This document shows positions 1 through 7,390 of a DNA stretch of 22,363 bases, one piece after another. The notes beneath the pieces are model-generated. The model was not told the DNA's origin. It worked only from the letters and a program-made list of their open reading frames with translations, and searched no databases. The position numbers and the translations under genes were made by a program. Source of the stretch: a bacterium (GTDB lineage Bacteria > Elusimicrobiota > Elusimicrobia > Elusimicrobiales > UBA9959); NCBI GenBank assembly GCA_021812825.1, contig JAKAMO010000039.1:1-22363 (forward strand). The letters are read 5' to 3'. How positions within the stretch are numbered: the stretch's first letter is position 1; each line of letters opens with the position of its first letter.

Positions 1-120
1 GAGGTAGTGGTGGCCGTCACGAAGGGGCGACTGGATTTCGGCCCGTGGGAGAGGATCTTCTACGGGGAGTTCGACGGGCAGCGCTCCAAGCGCGTGCTGG
101 TAAAGATCATAGGAGAGTAG
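1..120 (+). CDS. yjbQ: YjbQ/UPF0047 family protein (secondary thiamine-phosphate synthase), C-terminal end
   Basis: The open frame enters from the left edge and ends at TAG 118-120, so only the last 39 residues are present. The end reads [18 protein letters not shown] followed by [10 protein letters not shown], which is the conserved C-terminus of the YjbQ/UPF0047 fold. Members of this family are small (about 130-140 residues). They are annotated as secondary thiamine-phosphate synthases because they rescue thiE mutants, and their physiological role is otherwise unclear. The AGGAG at 111-115 inside the end of this gene is the ribosome binding site of the next gene, which starts 4 bases after the stop. 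The two are therefore probably co-transcribed. The family call is firm; the biochemical role is known only from relatives. Confidence 0.85.
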   Translation, partial: EVVVAVTKGRLDFGPWERIFYGEFDGQRSKRVLVKIIGE

Positions 121-124
121 CGGG

Positions 125-2725
125 ATGACAAAAAGGGGATTTTTAATCTTGGGGTTGCTCCTGGCGGCCTGCGGTGGGCCGGTACGGAAGGACAGGATAG
201 CGGATGCTTTAGGCCGGGACCCTTACGAGTTCCTGGCCGAGAGGCTCTCTGCGGCGTGCGACAAGATGCAGAACAGGAAGGTGGCCGTCCTGCCGTTTTC
301 CTACACGGACAGGAGAGAATCCGACGACGGCGTAGTGGTTTCCGAGCGGCTCATTACTCGGATGACACAGGAGAACAAGCTGGACGTGGTGGAGCGTAAC
401 CTCCTGGAGAAGGTGATGGAGGAACTGAAGCTGCAGTATTCAGGCAGCGTGGACGAGAGCAGCATTAAGAGCCTCGGCAAGATTCTCGGGGTGGAGGCCG
501 TGGTAACCGGGACGCTGACCCCTCAGAGCGGCGGAATGCTTGAGATAAACGCCAGGGTGATAAGGACCGAGACTGCTGGCATCCTCTCCGCTTCCTCGGC
601 CAGGGTCCCCCTTGACTGGGAGCCCCTTTCCGCGGAACCGGCGCCTCCGGCGCAACGTGAGACCGTGGTCGCTCCATTGCCGGCGCCGCAGCCGGCCATA
701 TTCTCGCACTCGCGGGACTTCTTCCCTACGGCTTCGATGTCGGTCGGCCGCTACGTGTTCGGCGCGATCCTGCTGCGGAACGGCAAGGTGCTGATCGCCG
801 GCGGCCAAAATGACAGCGGCAGTCTGTCTTCCGCGGAGCTGTATGACCCGGCGTCGGCTACTTTTAAGGCTACGGGACCTATGTCGATCGGTAGATTCTA
901 TCAGGGCATGACATTGCTGCCCAATGGAAAGGTCCTGGTGACCGGGGGCGCTAATACGGCCAACCATGCATATAGTTCCGCCGAACTGTATGACCCGGTT
1001 AGCGGGACGTTCTCTCCAACTGGTTCTATGTCCACGAGCAGACTGCTTCATACCGCCACTCTTCTCCCGAACGGCAAGGTGCTGATCGCGGGCGGCGCGG
1101 TAAGCGGAGGTTTCGTGTCCACTGCCTCGGCCGACCTGTACGACCCCGCCACCGGGACTTTTACGCCGACCGGCTCAATGAGCGTTCCGCGGAACTTCCA
1201 TACCGCGACGCTGCTGCGCAACGGGAAGGTGCTGATAACGGGAGGGCAATCCGGGTGGGGCGGCGGGACAAGATATGCTTCCGCCGAGCTGTACGACCCC
1301 GCCACGGGCACGTTCTCTCCTGCCGGTTCCATGAATACGGTCCACGTCGCGCACATCGCGATATTGCTGGCTGACGGCAGGGTGCTGGTGGCCGGAGGAA
1401 TATCGGCCGCAGATGTTGTTTCATCGGCTGAAGTATACGATCCTGACACCGGCCGGTTCACCAGGACCGGCTCCATGAGCGCTGCCAGGGAATATTTCGA
1501 CGCGGTACTGCTCGACGACAATAGGGTCCTGGTGGCCGGGGGCAGCACGAAGTTGGTTCCCCTGGCGTCCGCGGAAATTTACGATCCCGCCGCCGGCACT
1601 TTTTTGCCTATTGGCCCGATGAGCACCCCGAGGCAATACTGTTCCCTTATCAAGCTGGCCAACGGGCAGGTGCTCGCGCCCGGAGGCGGTGACGGCTGGG
1701 GCGGAACGCTGTCGCAGGCGGACCTGTACGGGAAAGCCGCGGATTTCCCGGCGGCCTGGAAATACAGGGAGAACTTCCGGATAGCCGAGCGGTCCGGGGC
1801 CTCCCTCGTGGATTACCAGGTCTTGGTTAAGTTCGACAGCGCCGCCCCGATAAAGCTCGGCAGGATGAAGCCGGACTGTTCGGACCTGCGCTTCGCCAAT
1901 TCCGACGAGAGGACCGGGATGAACTACTGGCTGGAAAGCGGCTGCGGGACCGGTGAGACGCGGGTCTGGGTCAGGTTCCCTTTCCTCGCCAAGAACTCGG
2001 TCAAGAACTTCTACATGTACTACGGCAACAGCGGCGCGGCTTCCGAAAGCAGCGGCGACGCCGTATTCCCCCTGTTCGACGATTTCGACGATGGGGTCAT
2101 AAACAGGGCAAAATGGGACGTGATAGAAGGTGAATGTCCTGTAGAAGAGACAGGCGGTCGCCTGGCTTTCACGGGGCGTAGTTACGGCGCCACGATACAG
2201 AAGGCGTATCTTAAGACCGTTCGCCCCATGCCAGAAAAATACGTGGCGGAGTTTTCCGGCCTTGTCGATGAGTCCGGTTCCAATTGCCAGTTCCATTACC
2301 TGCCGCTGAGGTGGAACGGCGCGGTCCTGACCCTCGGGCACAATATGGGCCCCGGCCTGAAGCTTTCTTTCGGGGACGGTTGCTCCAGCGACAAGGAGGT
2401 GTTGCTTTATGAACAGCGGAGCGTTGGGGATACGGAGATAGCCAAGGCCTTTCACGACCTGAGGCCCGGTGATAAATATTTTTATTCTATCGTCGACTCC
2501 GGAGATGGGATAAGGATAGTGGTGAGCGGGAAACAACTGCTTTCGGCATCTACCACGTTTCGCGGTGGCTACCAACTCGGCCTGTCTGCCAGGGATTACC
2601 CTTACGGTAAGGCCGCTTATTACGATAACTTCAGGGTGCGCGCCTACGCCAGGGTAGAGCCGGAAGTATATCCGTACAGACTGGCTGATGGTCGCGTCGG
2701 ATGGAAATACGCTGACGCGAGGTGA
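125..2725 (+). CDS. Lipoprotein with FlgO-like domain, seven Kelch-type repeats, DUF2341 and LamG-like C-terminus
   Basis: This 866-residue protein starts with a lipoprotein signal: a hydrophobic stretch at residues 6-15 and the lipobox LAAC with Cys16. Residues about 36-165 resemble the FlgO/CsgG-type fold (KVAVLPFSYTD, then ERLITRM, DVVERNLLEKVMEEL, VEAVVTGTL). Residues about 171-192 are a Pro/Ala-rich linker. Residues 199-537 contain seven repeats of 44-51 residues with the pattern NGKVLIAGG...SAELYDP.TGTF, which suggests a seven-bladed beta-propeller. DUF2341 follows at about 545-655 (WKYRENFRI, VWVRFPFLAK, FYMYYGNSGA). The rest to 866 is beta-rich and looks like a concanavalin/LamG-type module ending in YYDNFRVRAY. 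I infer an outer-membrane or periplasmic surface protein that binds glycans or envelope partners. The start has AGGAG at 111-115. No catalytic residues are evident and the function is unknown. Confidence 0.85.
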   Translation: MTKRGFLILGLLLAACGGPVRKDRIADALGRDPYEFLAERLSAACDKMQNRKVAVLPFSYTDRRESDDGVVVSERLITRMTQENKLDVVERNLLEKVMEELKLQYSGSVDESSIKSLGKILGVEAVVTGTLTPQSGGMLEINARVIRTETAGILSASSARVPLDWEPLSAEPAPPAQRETVVAPLPAPQPAIFSHSRDFFPTASMSVGRYVFGAILLRNGKVLIAGGQNDSGSLSSAELYDPASATFKATGPMSIGRFYQGMTLLPNGKVLVTGGANTANHAYSSAELYDPVSGTFSPTGSMSTSRLLHTATLLPNGKVLIAGGAVSGGFVSTASADLYDPATGTFTPTGSMSVPRNFHTATLLRNGKVLITGGQSGWGGGTRYASAELYDPATGTFSPAGSMNTVHVAHIAILLADGRVLVAGGISAADVVSSAEVYDPDTGRFTRTGSMSAAREYFDAVLLDDNRVLVAGGSTKLVPLASAEIYDPAAGTFLPIGPMSTPRQYCSLIKLANGQVLAPGGGDGWGGTLSQADLYGKAADFPAAWKYRENFRIAERSGASLVDYQVLVKFDSAAPIKLGRMKPDCSDLRFANSDERTGMNYWLESGCGTGETRVWVRFPFLAKNSVKNFYMYYGNSGAASESSGDAVFPLFDDFDDGVINRAKWDVIEGECPVEETGGRLAFTGRSYGATIQKAYLKTVRPMPEKYVAEFSGLVDESGSNCQFHYLPLRWNGAVLTLGHNMGPGLKLSFGDGCSSDKEVLLYEQRSVGDTEIAKAFHDLRPGDKYFYSIVDSGDGIRIVVSGKQLLSASTTFRGGYQLGLSARDYPYGKAAYYDNFRVRAYARVEPEVYPYRLADGRVGWKYADAR
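719..1735 (+). repeat. Seven tandem Kelch-type coding repeats
   Basis: Within the lipoprotein gene, units of about 132-153 bases recur seven times. Each encodes a Met-Ser/Asn...Arg segment, then NGKVLIAGG or a close variant, and then SAELYDP.TGTF. Approximate residue limits are 199-247, 248-296, 297-346, 347-397, 398-446, 447-493 and 494-537. The middle units are the most regular; the last is the most diverged (NGQVLAPGG, QADLYG). Seven units is a usual number for closing a beta-propeller. The repeats are similar enough at DNA level to allow unequal recombination. Confidence 0.85.
2719..2725 (+). promoter_or_regulatory. Shine-Dalgarno GAGGTGA for the thioesterase, overlapping the upstream stop codon
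   Basis: GAGGTGA matches the extended anti-Shine-Dalgarno partner and lies just before ATG 2728. It includes the TGA stop of the lipoprotein gene. It favours ATG 2728 over the in-frame GTG at 2722, because that GTG lies inside the binding site itself. Confidence 0.6.
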
Positions 2726-2727
2726 AC

Positions 2728-3120
2728 ATGAAAAGGCGCATCTACTATTACGACACTGACACCAGCGGCGCGGTCTACCACGCCAACTACCTGCGCTTCC
2801 TGGAGGAGGCGCGCTCGGAGCTGCTGGAGAGGAACGGCCTCAGCGTGAAGGGTCTGCTGGACAGGGGCGTGGGCTTCGCGATAAGGCGGCAGGAGATGGA
2901 GTACAAGGCCCCCACGCTCTACGGAGACACGCTGGACATCAAGGCCTGGATCAAGGAGTTCTCCCCGTACCGGATAGTCTTCGCCTACCTCCTGCACAAC
3001 CAGGACGGGCGCCTGATAGGCAAGGCCGAGACGGACCTTGTCTGCGTGGGCAGGGACCTGAAGCTTGTGGAGATCCCGTCCGACGTGAAGGCCGCGCTGG
3101 AGAAGGAAAAGGGTTCTTAA
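2728..3120 (+). CDS. YbgC/FadM family acyl-CoA thioesterase (hotdog fold)
   Basis: This is a 130-residue single-domain protein, the usual length of the family. The N-terminus carries the signature YYYDTDTSGAVYHANYLRFL, with the catalytic Asp in DTD and the conserved Gly-x-Val-Tyr-His segment, followed by EEAR. Family members hydrolyse acyl-CoA thioesters in the cytoplasm. YbgC of proteobacteria sits with tol-pal, but no tol-pal gene is present here. I chose ATG 2728 because GAGGTGA precedes it; an in-frame GTG at 2722 would add two residues. The gene is coupled to the lipoprotein upstream, so it is probably in the same transcript. The substrate cannot be read from the sequence; DHNA-CoA or a short- or long-chain acyl-CoA are all possible. 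Confidence 0.88.
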   Translation: MKRRIYYYDTDTSGAVYHANYLRFLEEARSELLERNGLSVKGLLDRGVGFAIRRQEMEYKAPTLYGDTLDIKAWIKEFSPYRIVFAYLLHNQDGRLIGKAETDLVCVGRDLKLVEIPSDVKAALEKEKGS

Positions 3121-3128
3121 GCATTTGC

Positions 3129-3134
3129 TATCAT
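3129..3134 (+). promoter_or_regulatory. Possible -10 element TATCAT upstream of the radical SAM gene
   Basis: The 26-base gap after the thioesterase is AT-richer than its surroundings and contains TATCAT, 12 bases before ATG 3147. A start of transcription 7 bases downstream would leave a leader of about 6 bases, and no Shine-Dalgarno sequence is visible. No -35 hexamer is evident. Confidence 0.35.
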
Positions 3135-3146
3135 ATCTCTCCGCGG

Positions 3147-4529
3147 ATGAAGATACTGCTCGTTAAACCCGGCATCGCCCTAGGCGACCATATCCAGCCC
3201 CCGCTGGGCATAGCCTACCTCGCGGCCGTGCTGCGCGTCTCCAACGACGTGCGCGTGCTGGACTTCGGCAAGATGGACCGCCGCGACGACCTTTTTTCCG
3301 CGGAGGTCCGCGGGTTCTCCCCGGACATCATAGGGTTCCAGTGCTATTCCCCCGAGATAGGCGAGGTGAAGAGGCTGTCGGCTCTCGCGGCCGCCGCCAA
3401 TCCAGGCGCCGTCATCATAGCCGGAGGCCCTCACCCCACGTTGTGTCCGGAGGAGACCATGGAGCGCCTGGCGCCCGAGGTCTCCTACCTGCTGCGCGGC
3501 GAGACAGAGGAGAGCTTCCCGCTTTTCATCAAGATGCTTTCCGGTGGCGCCGCCCCGGCGGACGTGCCCGGCCTGGCCTGGCGCGAGAACGGAGGGCTGC
3601 GCGTCAACGAGATCCGGCCCATAGCCGATATCAACGCCCTGCCCGCGCCGGCCTGGGACCTGATAAGACCCCAAGAATATCCGCCGGCCCAGCACGGAGC
3701 CTTCTTCAACCAGTTCCCGATAGCCCCTATCGTCACGACCCGGGGCTGTCCTTTCGCCTGCGGCTTCTGCACGGCCCCCATACTGAGCGGCAGGCACATG
3801 CGCAAGCGCAGCGCGGATTCAGTGATGGCAGAGATAGAAACGCTCTATAACAAGTTCGGCATCCGCGAGATCCATATAGTCGACGACAATTTCACTCTGG
3901 ACAAGGCCCACGCCGTCTCCATCCTGAAGCGCATCGTGGCCAGCAAGCTGCCTATCTCCCTCGCCTTCCCTAACGGAGTGCGCATCAACACGCTCGATGA
4001 CGAGCTGCTGGACCTGATGAAGGCGGCCCGCACCTACCTGATCTCGGTCGGCATCGAGTCGGGCTCGGACAAGACGCTCAAGCGCATGGACAAGCAGCTG
4101 AACGTGGCCCTGATCCGCGATAAGGTGGAACTTATAAAAAGGAAGGGAATAGACCTGGCCGCCTTCTTCATCCTGGGTTTCCCCGAAGAGACGGTCGAAG
4201 ACATGGCGGAGACGATAAAGTTCTCCCTCGAGCTGCCGCTGTTGAGGGCCAACTTCTTCACTTTCCTGCCGCTGCCTATGACGCCGGTGACGCTGAAGCT
4301 GATCCGTGACGGCGAGATAGGCAAGATGGACGTGGACGGGCTGATCTTCCAGAAGGTGCCTTACGCGCCGAAAGGCGTTACGCGCGAACGGCTTCGCTCC
4401 ATACAGCGCTCCGCCTTCCTGCGTTTCTACCTCCGCCCCGGCATCATGCTGCGCAACCTGATGCAGGTGCGCTCGCCCCGGCACTTCGGCTACCTCGCCA
4501 AGCGCTTCTATCACTGGATACTGATGTAG
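3147..4529 (+). CDS. B12-binding-domain radical SAM protein
   Basis: This 460-residue protein has the two-domain layout of cobalamin-dependent radical SAM enzymes. Residues 1 to about 160 form a Rossmann-like B12-binding domain (PPLGIAYLAAVLR and GGPHPT at 93-98). The canonical DxHxxG cobalamin-ligand motif is not evident. The radical SAM core follows, with the iron-sulfur motif C201-x3-C205-x2-C208 in TTRGCPFACGFC. Downstream come IVDDNFTLD (about 244-252) and SVGIESGS. Such enzymes methylate unactivated carbons or rearrange lipids, tetrapyrroles or sugars, and the substrate cannot be named here. The next two genes are a glycosyltransferase and a SAM methyltransferase, so a glycan or lipid substrate is likely by context. 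The start is the first ATG after the upstream gene; there is no clear ribosome binding site. Confidence 0.88.
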   Translation: MKILLVKPGIALGDHIQPPLGIAYLAAVLRVSNDVRVLDFGKMDRRDDLFSAEVRGFSPDIIGFQCYSPEIGEVKRLSALAAAANPGAVIIAGGPHPTLCPEETMERLAPEVSYLLRGETEESFPLFIKMLSGGAAPADVPGLAWRENGGLRVNEIRPIADINALPAPAWDLIRPQEYPPAQHGAFFNQFPIAPIVTTRGCPFACGFCTAPILSGRHMRKRSADSVMAEIETLYNKFGIREIHIVDDNFTLDKAHAVSILKRIVASKLPISLAFPNGVRINTLDDELLDLMKAARTYLISVGIESGSDKTLKRMDKQLNVALIRDKVELIKRKGIDLAAFFILGFPEETVEDMAETIKFSLELPLLRANFFTFLPLPMTPVTLKLIRDGEIGKMDVDGLIFQKVPYAPKGVTRERLRSIQRSAFLRFYLRPGIMLRNLMQVRSPRHFGYLAKRFYHWILM

Positions 4530-4553
4530 AGACAACCTGCTCCAGGCGTCGTC

Positions 4554-5714
4554 ATGAAGATACTAACGATAGCCCCCAATCCGTTCTTCGTCGACAGGGG
4601 CTTCTCTATCAGGGTGTATAACCAGGTTAAGGGCCTGACGAAGCTCGGCCACAGCGTACTTGTGACCGCCTACGGCGCAGGCCGAGCCATCGACTGTGCG
4701 GAGATAGTCCGCGCGCCGGATCTGCCGGGATATGACGGCGAGGCCCTCGGCGCGAAACTATCCCGGCTCTACCTAGATGTCTTACTCTTCTTCGTCTCGT
4801 TGCGCACGGCCTGGAAGTTCAGGCCGGACGTCATCCACGGACACCTGCACGAGGGCGCGCTGATAGGCATCCTGATCGGCTGGCTCCAGCGGAAACCTGT
4901 GCTGCTGGACGCGCAGGGTGGTCTGGCCGCCGAGCTGCGCGACCGCGGCACCGTGACCAACGGCCTGTTGCTCAGCCTTGTCCGGGGCGTGGAACGATTC
5001 ATATGCCGCAACTCGCGCTTCATAGTCTATTCCTCCCCTGCCACCGGTTCGGCGCTGGCGTCCGAGTTCGGGGTGCCCGCAGCGAAGATGGCCCAGCTCG
5101 ATGACGTCGTGGATGTTTCCGGGTTCGAGGCCGCCGGGCCGCTGCCGCGCTCGGAATTCGGCTTCTCGGCATCTGACCGCGTGCTTGTCTATGTGGGTAC
5201 GCTGCATAAATATTACGGCGTGGATTGCCTGCTGGAGGCGGCCGCGGCCGTTAAGGAGAGGCTTCCGGCTGCGCGATTCCTGATCTGCGGCGGCCCGGAG
5301 CCGGAAAAGTACCGCGGACTGGCTGAGAGCCTGGGCGTCGGCGACGTTGTGCGTTTCGCCGGCCGCACGCCTTACGCCGAGATGCCTCGCTACCTGGCGC
5401 TGGCGGACGCGGCCGTAGCGCCCAAGCTTAGCGGCTCCGAGGGCAATCAGAAGATACTTGCGTACATGGCCTTCGGCCTGCCGGTGGTCTGCTTCGACAC
5501 CGCGGCGAACAGGCAGATGCTGGGGGACTTCGGTATATACGTCACGGAGGTCGGTCCCGCAGCGCTGGCCGAAGGGATCCTCGCCTCTCTCTCCGGTCCC
5601 GGAATGGATGCCGCCTCCAGGGAGCGTATGCGCGAGCGGGTGCGAAAAGAATTCTCGGCGGAGGCTTCCGCCGCCAGGCTGGTGGATATTTACTCCGGCA
5701 TGGGGAGGCGCTAA
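4554..5714 (+). CDS. GT4-type (GT-B fold) glycosyltransferase
   Basis: This 386-residue protein has the two-Rossmann layout of GT4 enzymes. The N-terminal acceptor domain begins MKILTIAPNP and has the Gly-rich acceptor loop near FVDRGFSIRV. The C-terminal nucleotide-sugar domain has LVYVGTLHKYYGVDCLLEA (211-229), ICGGPEP (244-250) and SEGNQKILAYMAFGLPVV (295-312). These cytoplasmic, often membrane-associated enzymes move a sugar from a nucleotide donor to a lipid or glycan. One oddity: relatives usually have KLLEYMA at the end of the donor motif, with a Glu that binds the ribose; here the residue is Ala303 (KILAYMA). Glu296 earlier in the motif is kept. The gene follows the radical SAM gene by 24 bases and ends 4 bases before the methyltransferase start. 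Donor and acceptor are unknown. Confidence 0.88.
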   Translation: MKILTIAPNPFFVDRGFSIRVYNQVKGLTKLGHSVLVTAYGAGRAIDCAEIVRAPDLPGYDGEALGAKLSRLYLDVLLFFVSLRTAWKFRPDVIHGHLHEGALIGILIGWLQRKPVLLDAQGGLAAELRDRGTVTNGLLLSLVRGVERFICRNSRFIVYSSPATGSALASEFGVPAAKMAQLDDVVDVSGFEAAGPLPRSEFGFSASDRVLVYVGTLHKYYGVDCLLEAAAAVKERLPAARFLICGGPEPEKYRGLAESLGVGDVVRFAGRTPYAEMPRYLALADAAVAPKLSGSEGNQKILAYMAFGLPVVCFDTAANRQMLGDFGIYVTEVGPAALAEGILASLSGPGMDAASRERMRERVRKEFSAEASAARLVDIYSGMGRR

Positions 5715-5718
5715 TCGC

Positions 5719-6612
5719 ATGGAAAACGTCCCCTGCAACAACTGCGGAGGCACCGGGGCGGAGAAGGCCTTCGCCTGCCGGGATTTCTACATGGGTCTCG
5801 CCAAGGGCGAATATACCGTAGTGAGATGCGGCTGCGGCCTTTTCTATATCAACCCGCGTCCTGACGCCGAAGAGCTTAGGCGCTATTACCCGGACGCCTA
5901 TTACGGGCGTTCCGGCGGTCTGCTGAACGCCGTGCGCGGCGCCATATTGCGTGCCGAGACTCGCAAGTTCCGCGGCTTCCTCCGGGCGGAGTCTTCCGTG
6001 CTGGAGATAGGCTGCGGTACGGGGGATTTCCCGGCGGCGTTCAAGTCCGCTTTCGGCTGTTCGGTAAGTGGTGTCGAGCCCACCGGCTTCGCCGCGCGGC
6101 TGGCGGGAGAGAAGGGCGTACGGATGTTCGATTCGCCCGCGGCCGCGGCTGCGGCCGGGCCATATGATCTGGTGATACTGAAGCACGTTATCGAGCATTT
6201 GCCGGACCCGGTGGCCTCGCTCAAAGAGATAAACGAGATGATGGCTCCCGGCGGAATGCTCTACCTGTGGCTGCCGCTGGCGGGCACGCCTATACAGAAG
6301 CTGTTCGGCGCGTCATGGGACGGCTTCGACGCGCCGCGGCACCTTTATGCCTACTCGATGGATACGCTGCGCGCCGCGCTGGCCAAGGCCGGCCTGGAAA
6401 TAGTCTCCGTGTACGGGGATTATGCGCCGAACCCCTGGGTCATAAGCCTGAGGGGCTGGCTGTCGGGCATGGGGCTGCCGGAGTGGCTGTGGAAGCTCTG
6501 CGACGACGAAAAGAACCCGCTGCTGCTGGCCGCCTTTTTCCCTCTGAACGCCATATTGGCGCTGGCCGGGCTCGGCGGCCGCGTGAAAGTCCTGGCGCGC
6601 AGGAAACAGTAG
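5719..6612 (+). CDS. Class I SAM-dependent methyltransferase with N-terminal zinc ribbon
   Basis: I place the start at ATG 5719, which has GGGGAGG at 5702-5708, and not at the longer open frame that overlaps the glycosyltransferase. The product is 297 residues. The N-terminus has a probable zinc ribbon: C6-x2-C9 in PCNNCG, and CGCG at 37-40. This is followed by NPRPDAEELRRYYPDAYY, typical of methyltransferases in surface-sugar clusters. The SAM-binding domain starts with VLEIGCGTG at 94-102, has VEP at the acidic residue after strand 2, and HVIEHLPDP further on. It probably methylates a sugar or a polyprenyl-linked intermediate made with the two preceding genes. Methyl transfer to a small molecule cannot be excluded. 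Confidence 0.88.
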   Translation: MENVPCNNCGGTGAEKAFACRDFYMGLAKGEYTVVRCGCGLFYINPRPDAEELRRYYPDAYYGRSGGLLNAVRGAILRAETRKFRGFLRAESSVLEIGCGTGDFPAAFKSAFGCSVSGVEPTGFAARLAGEKGVRMFDSPAAAAAAGPYDLVILKHVIEHLPDPVASLKEINEMMAPGGMLYLWLPLAGTPIQKLFGASWDGFDAPRHLYAYSMDTLRAALAKAGLEIVSVYGDYAPNPWVISLRGWLSGMGLPEWLWKLCDDEKNPLLLAAFFPLNAILALAGLGGRVKVLARRKQ

Positions 6613-6616
6613 GCGG

Positions 6617-7375
6617 CTATTTCACGCAGACCGCTATGAAGTCTATCCCTTTCTCCGGCTCGGAGTCGGTAGCGGTGAACGCGTAATCCCCCGTCTTCAC
6701 CTTTGAGACCAGCCTTGTCAACACCACCGCGACGTCGTAAAGCTTCCTTACCGGCGCAAGATGCGCCAGCCGGCGTAATCCCAGGATGTCCAGCCGCATC
6801 AGCATCGAGGCCTTGGCCTTGAACGCGCGCATCTCGTTCATCGTCTGCTCGTTGGCGATGACCCCGTGTAGTCGGACCTCGCGGAAATGCGGGTGGAGAG
6901 CCGCCTCGAGCCCGGCCCGGTCATATTCTACCGGGTGGTACGGGTTGAAGACGCTGCCGGACACGTCCTTGTTTATAGTGGAGATGATCGCGAGTCCGTT
7001 CGGCCTCAGCAGGCGTGCCATCTCGGTCAGCAGCGGGGCCGGGTCGGTGAAATGCTCTATGACCTGGAAGGCACAGACCACGTCGAACGATGCGGCCGGC
7101 AGGCCGGTGGCGGTCGCGTCGGCGCGGATGTATCGGAGGTTTTTCGCGCCGTGGGCGGCCGAGGCGTTCCTTACCGCTTCTTCCGATACGTCCACTCCGG
7201 CCGCCGCGGCAGCGCGGCCCGCCATCAGCGCCGCACCGTAGCCTTCGCCGCAGCCCATATCCAGCACTTCCTTGCCCTCGGCCAGCGCCGCCGCGAACTC
7301 GTAAGCGAACACGTGGCGGGCGTATTCGAACCCGCGGCTCTTGTCGTCTAGGACCAGTCTTTCACCTGTGATCAT
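6617..7375 (-). CDS. Class I SAM-dependent methyltransferase
   Basis: The product is 252 residues. The SAM-binding motif VLDMGCGEGYG is at 37-47, an acidic loop GVDVSEEAV follows, and further motifs include FDVVCAFQVIEHFTDP and LLRPNGLAIIST. The fold is the Methyltransf_11/25 type; the substrate is not evident. GAGGAAGGA lies just upstream of the ATG. The gene begins 15 bases after the stop of the GT39 gene, so it is the last gene of the leftward run with the M16 pair and two glycosyltransferases. It may therefore modify the glycan or lipid they make. Its stop is only 4 bases from the stop of the opposing methyltransferase, with no room for a terminator between the genes. Confidence 0.87.
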   Translation of the reverse strand: MITGERLVLDDKSRGFEYARHVFAYEFAAALAEGKEVLDMGCGEGYGAALMAGRAAAAAGVDVSEEAVRNASAAHGAKNLRYIRADATATGLPAASFDVVCAFQVIEHFTDPAPLLTEMARLLRPNGLAIISTINKDVSGSVFNPYHPVEYDRAGLEAALHPHFREVRLHGVIANEQTMNEMRAFKAKASMLMRLDILGLRRLAHLAPVRKLYDVAVVLTRLVSKVKTGDYAFTATDSEPEKGIDFIAVCVK

Positions 7376-7390
7376 TTGTCCTTCCTCGTT

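Noticed and set aside
5458..5718. N-terminal extension of the zinc-ribbon methyltransferase
   Set aside because: It overlaps the GT4 gene in another frame, while ATG 5719 has a GGGGAGG site and begins directly at the zinc ribbon.
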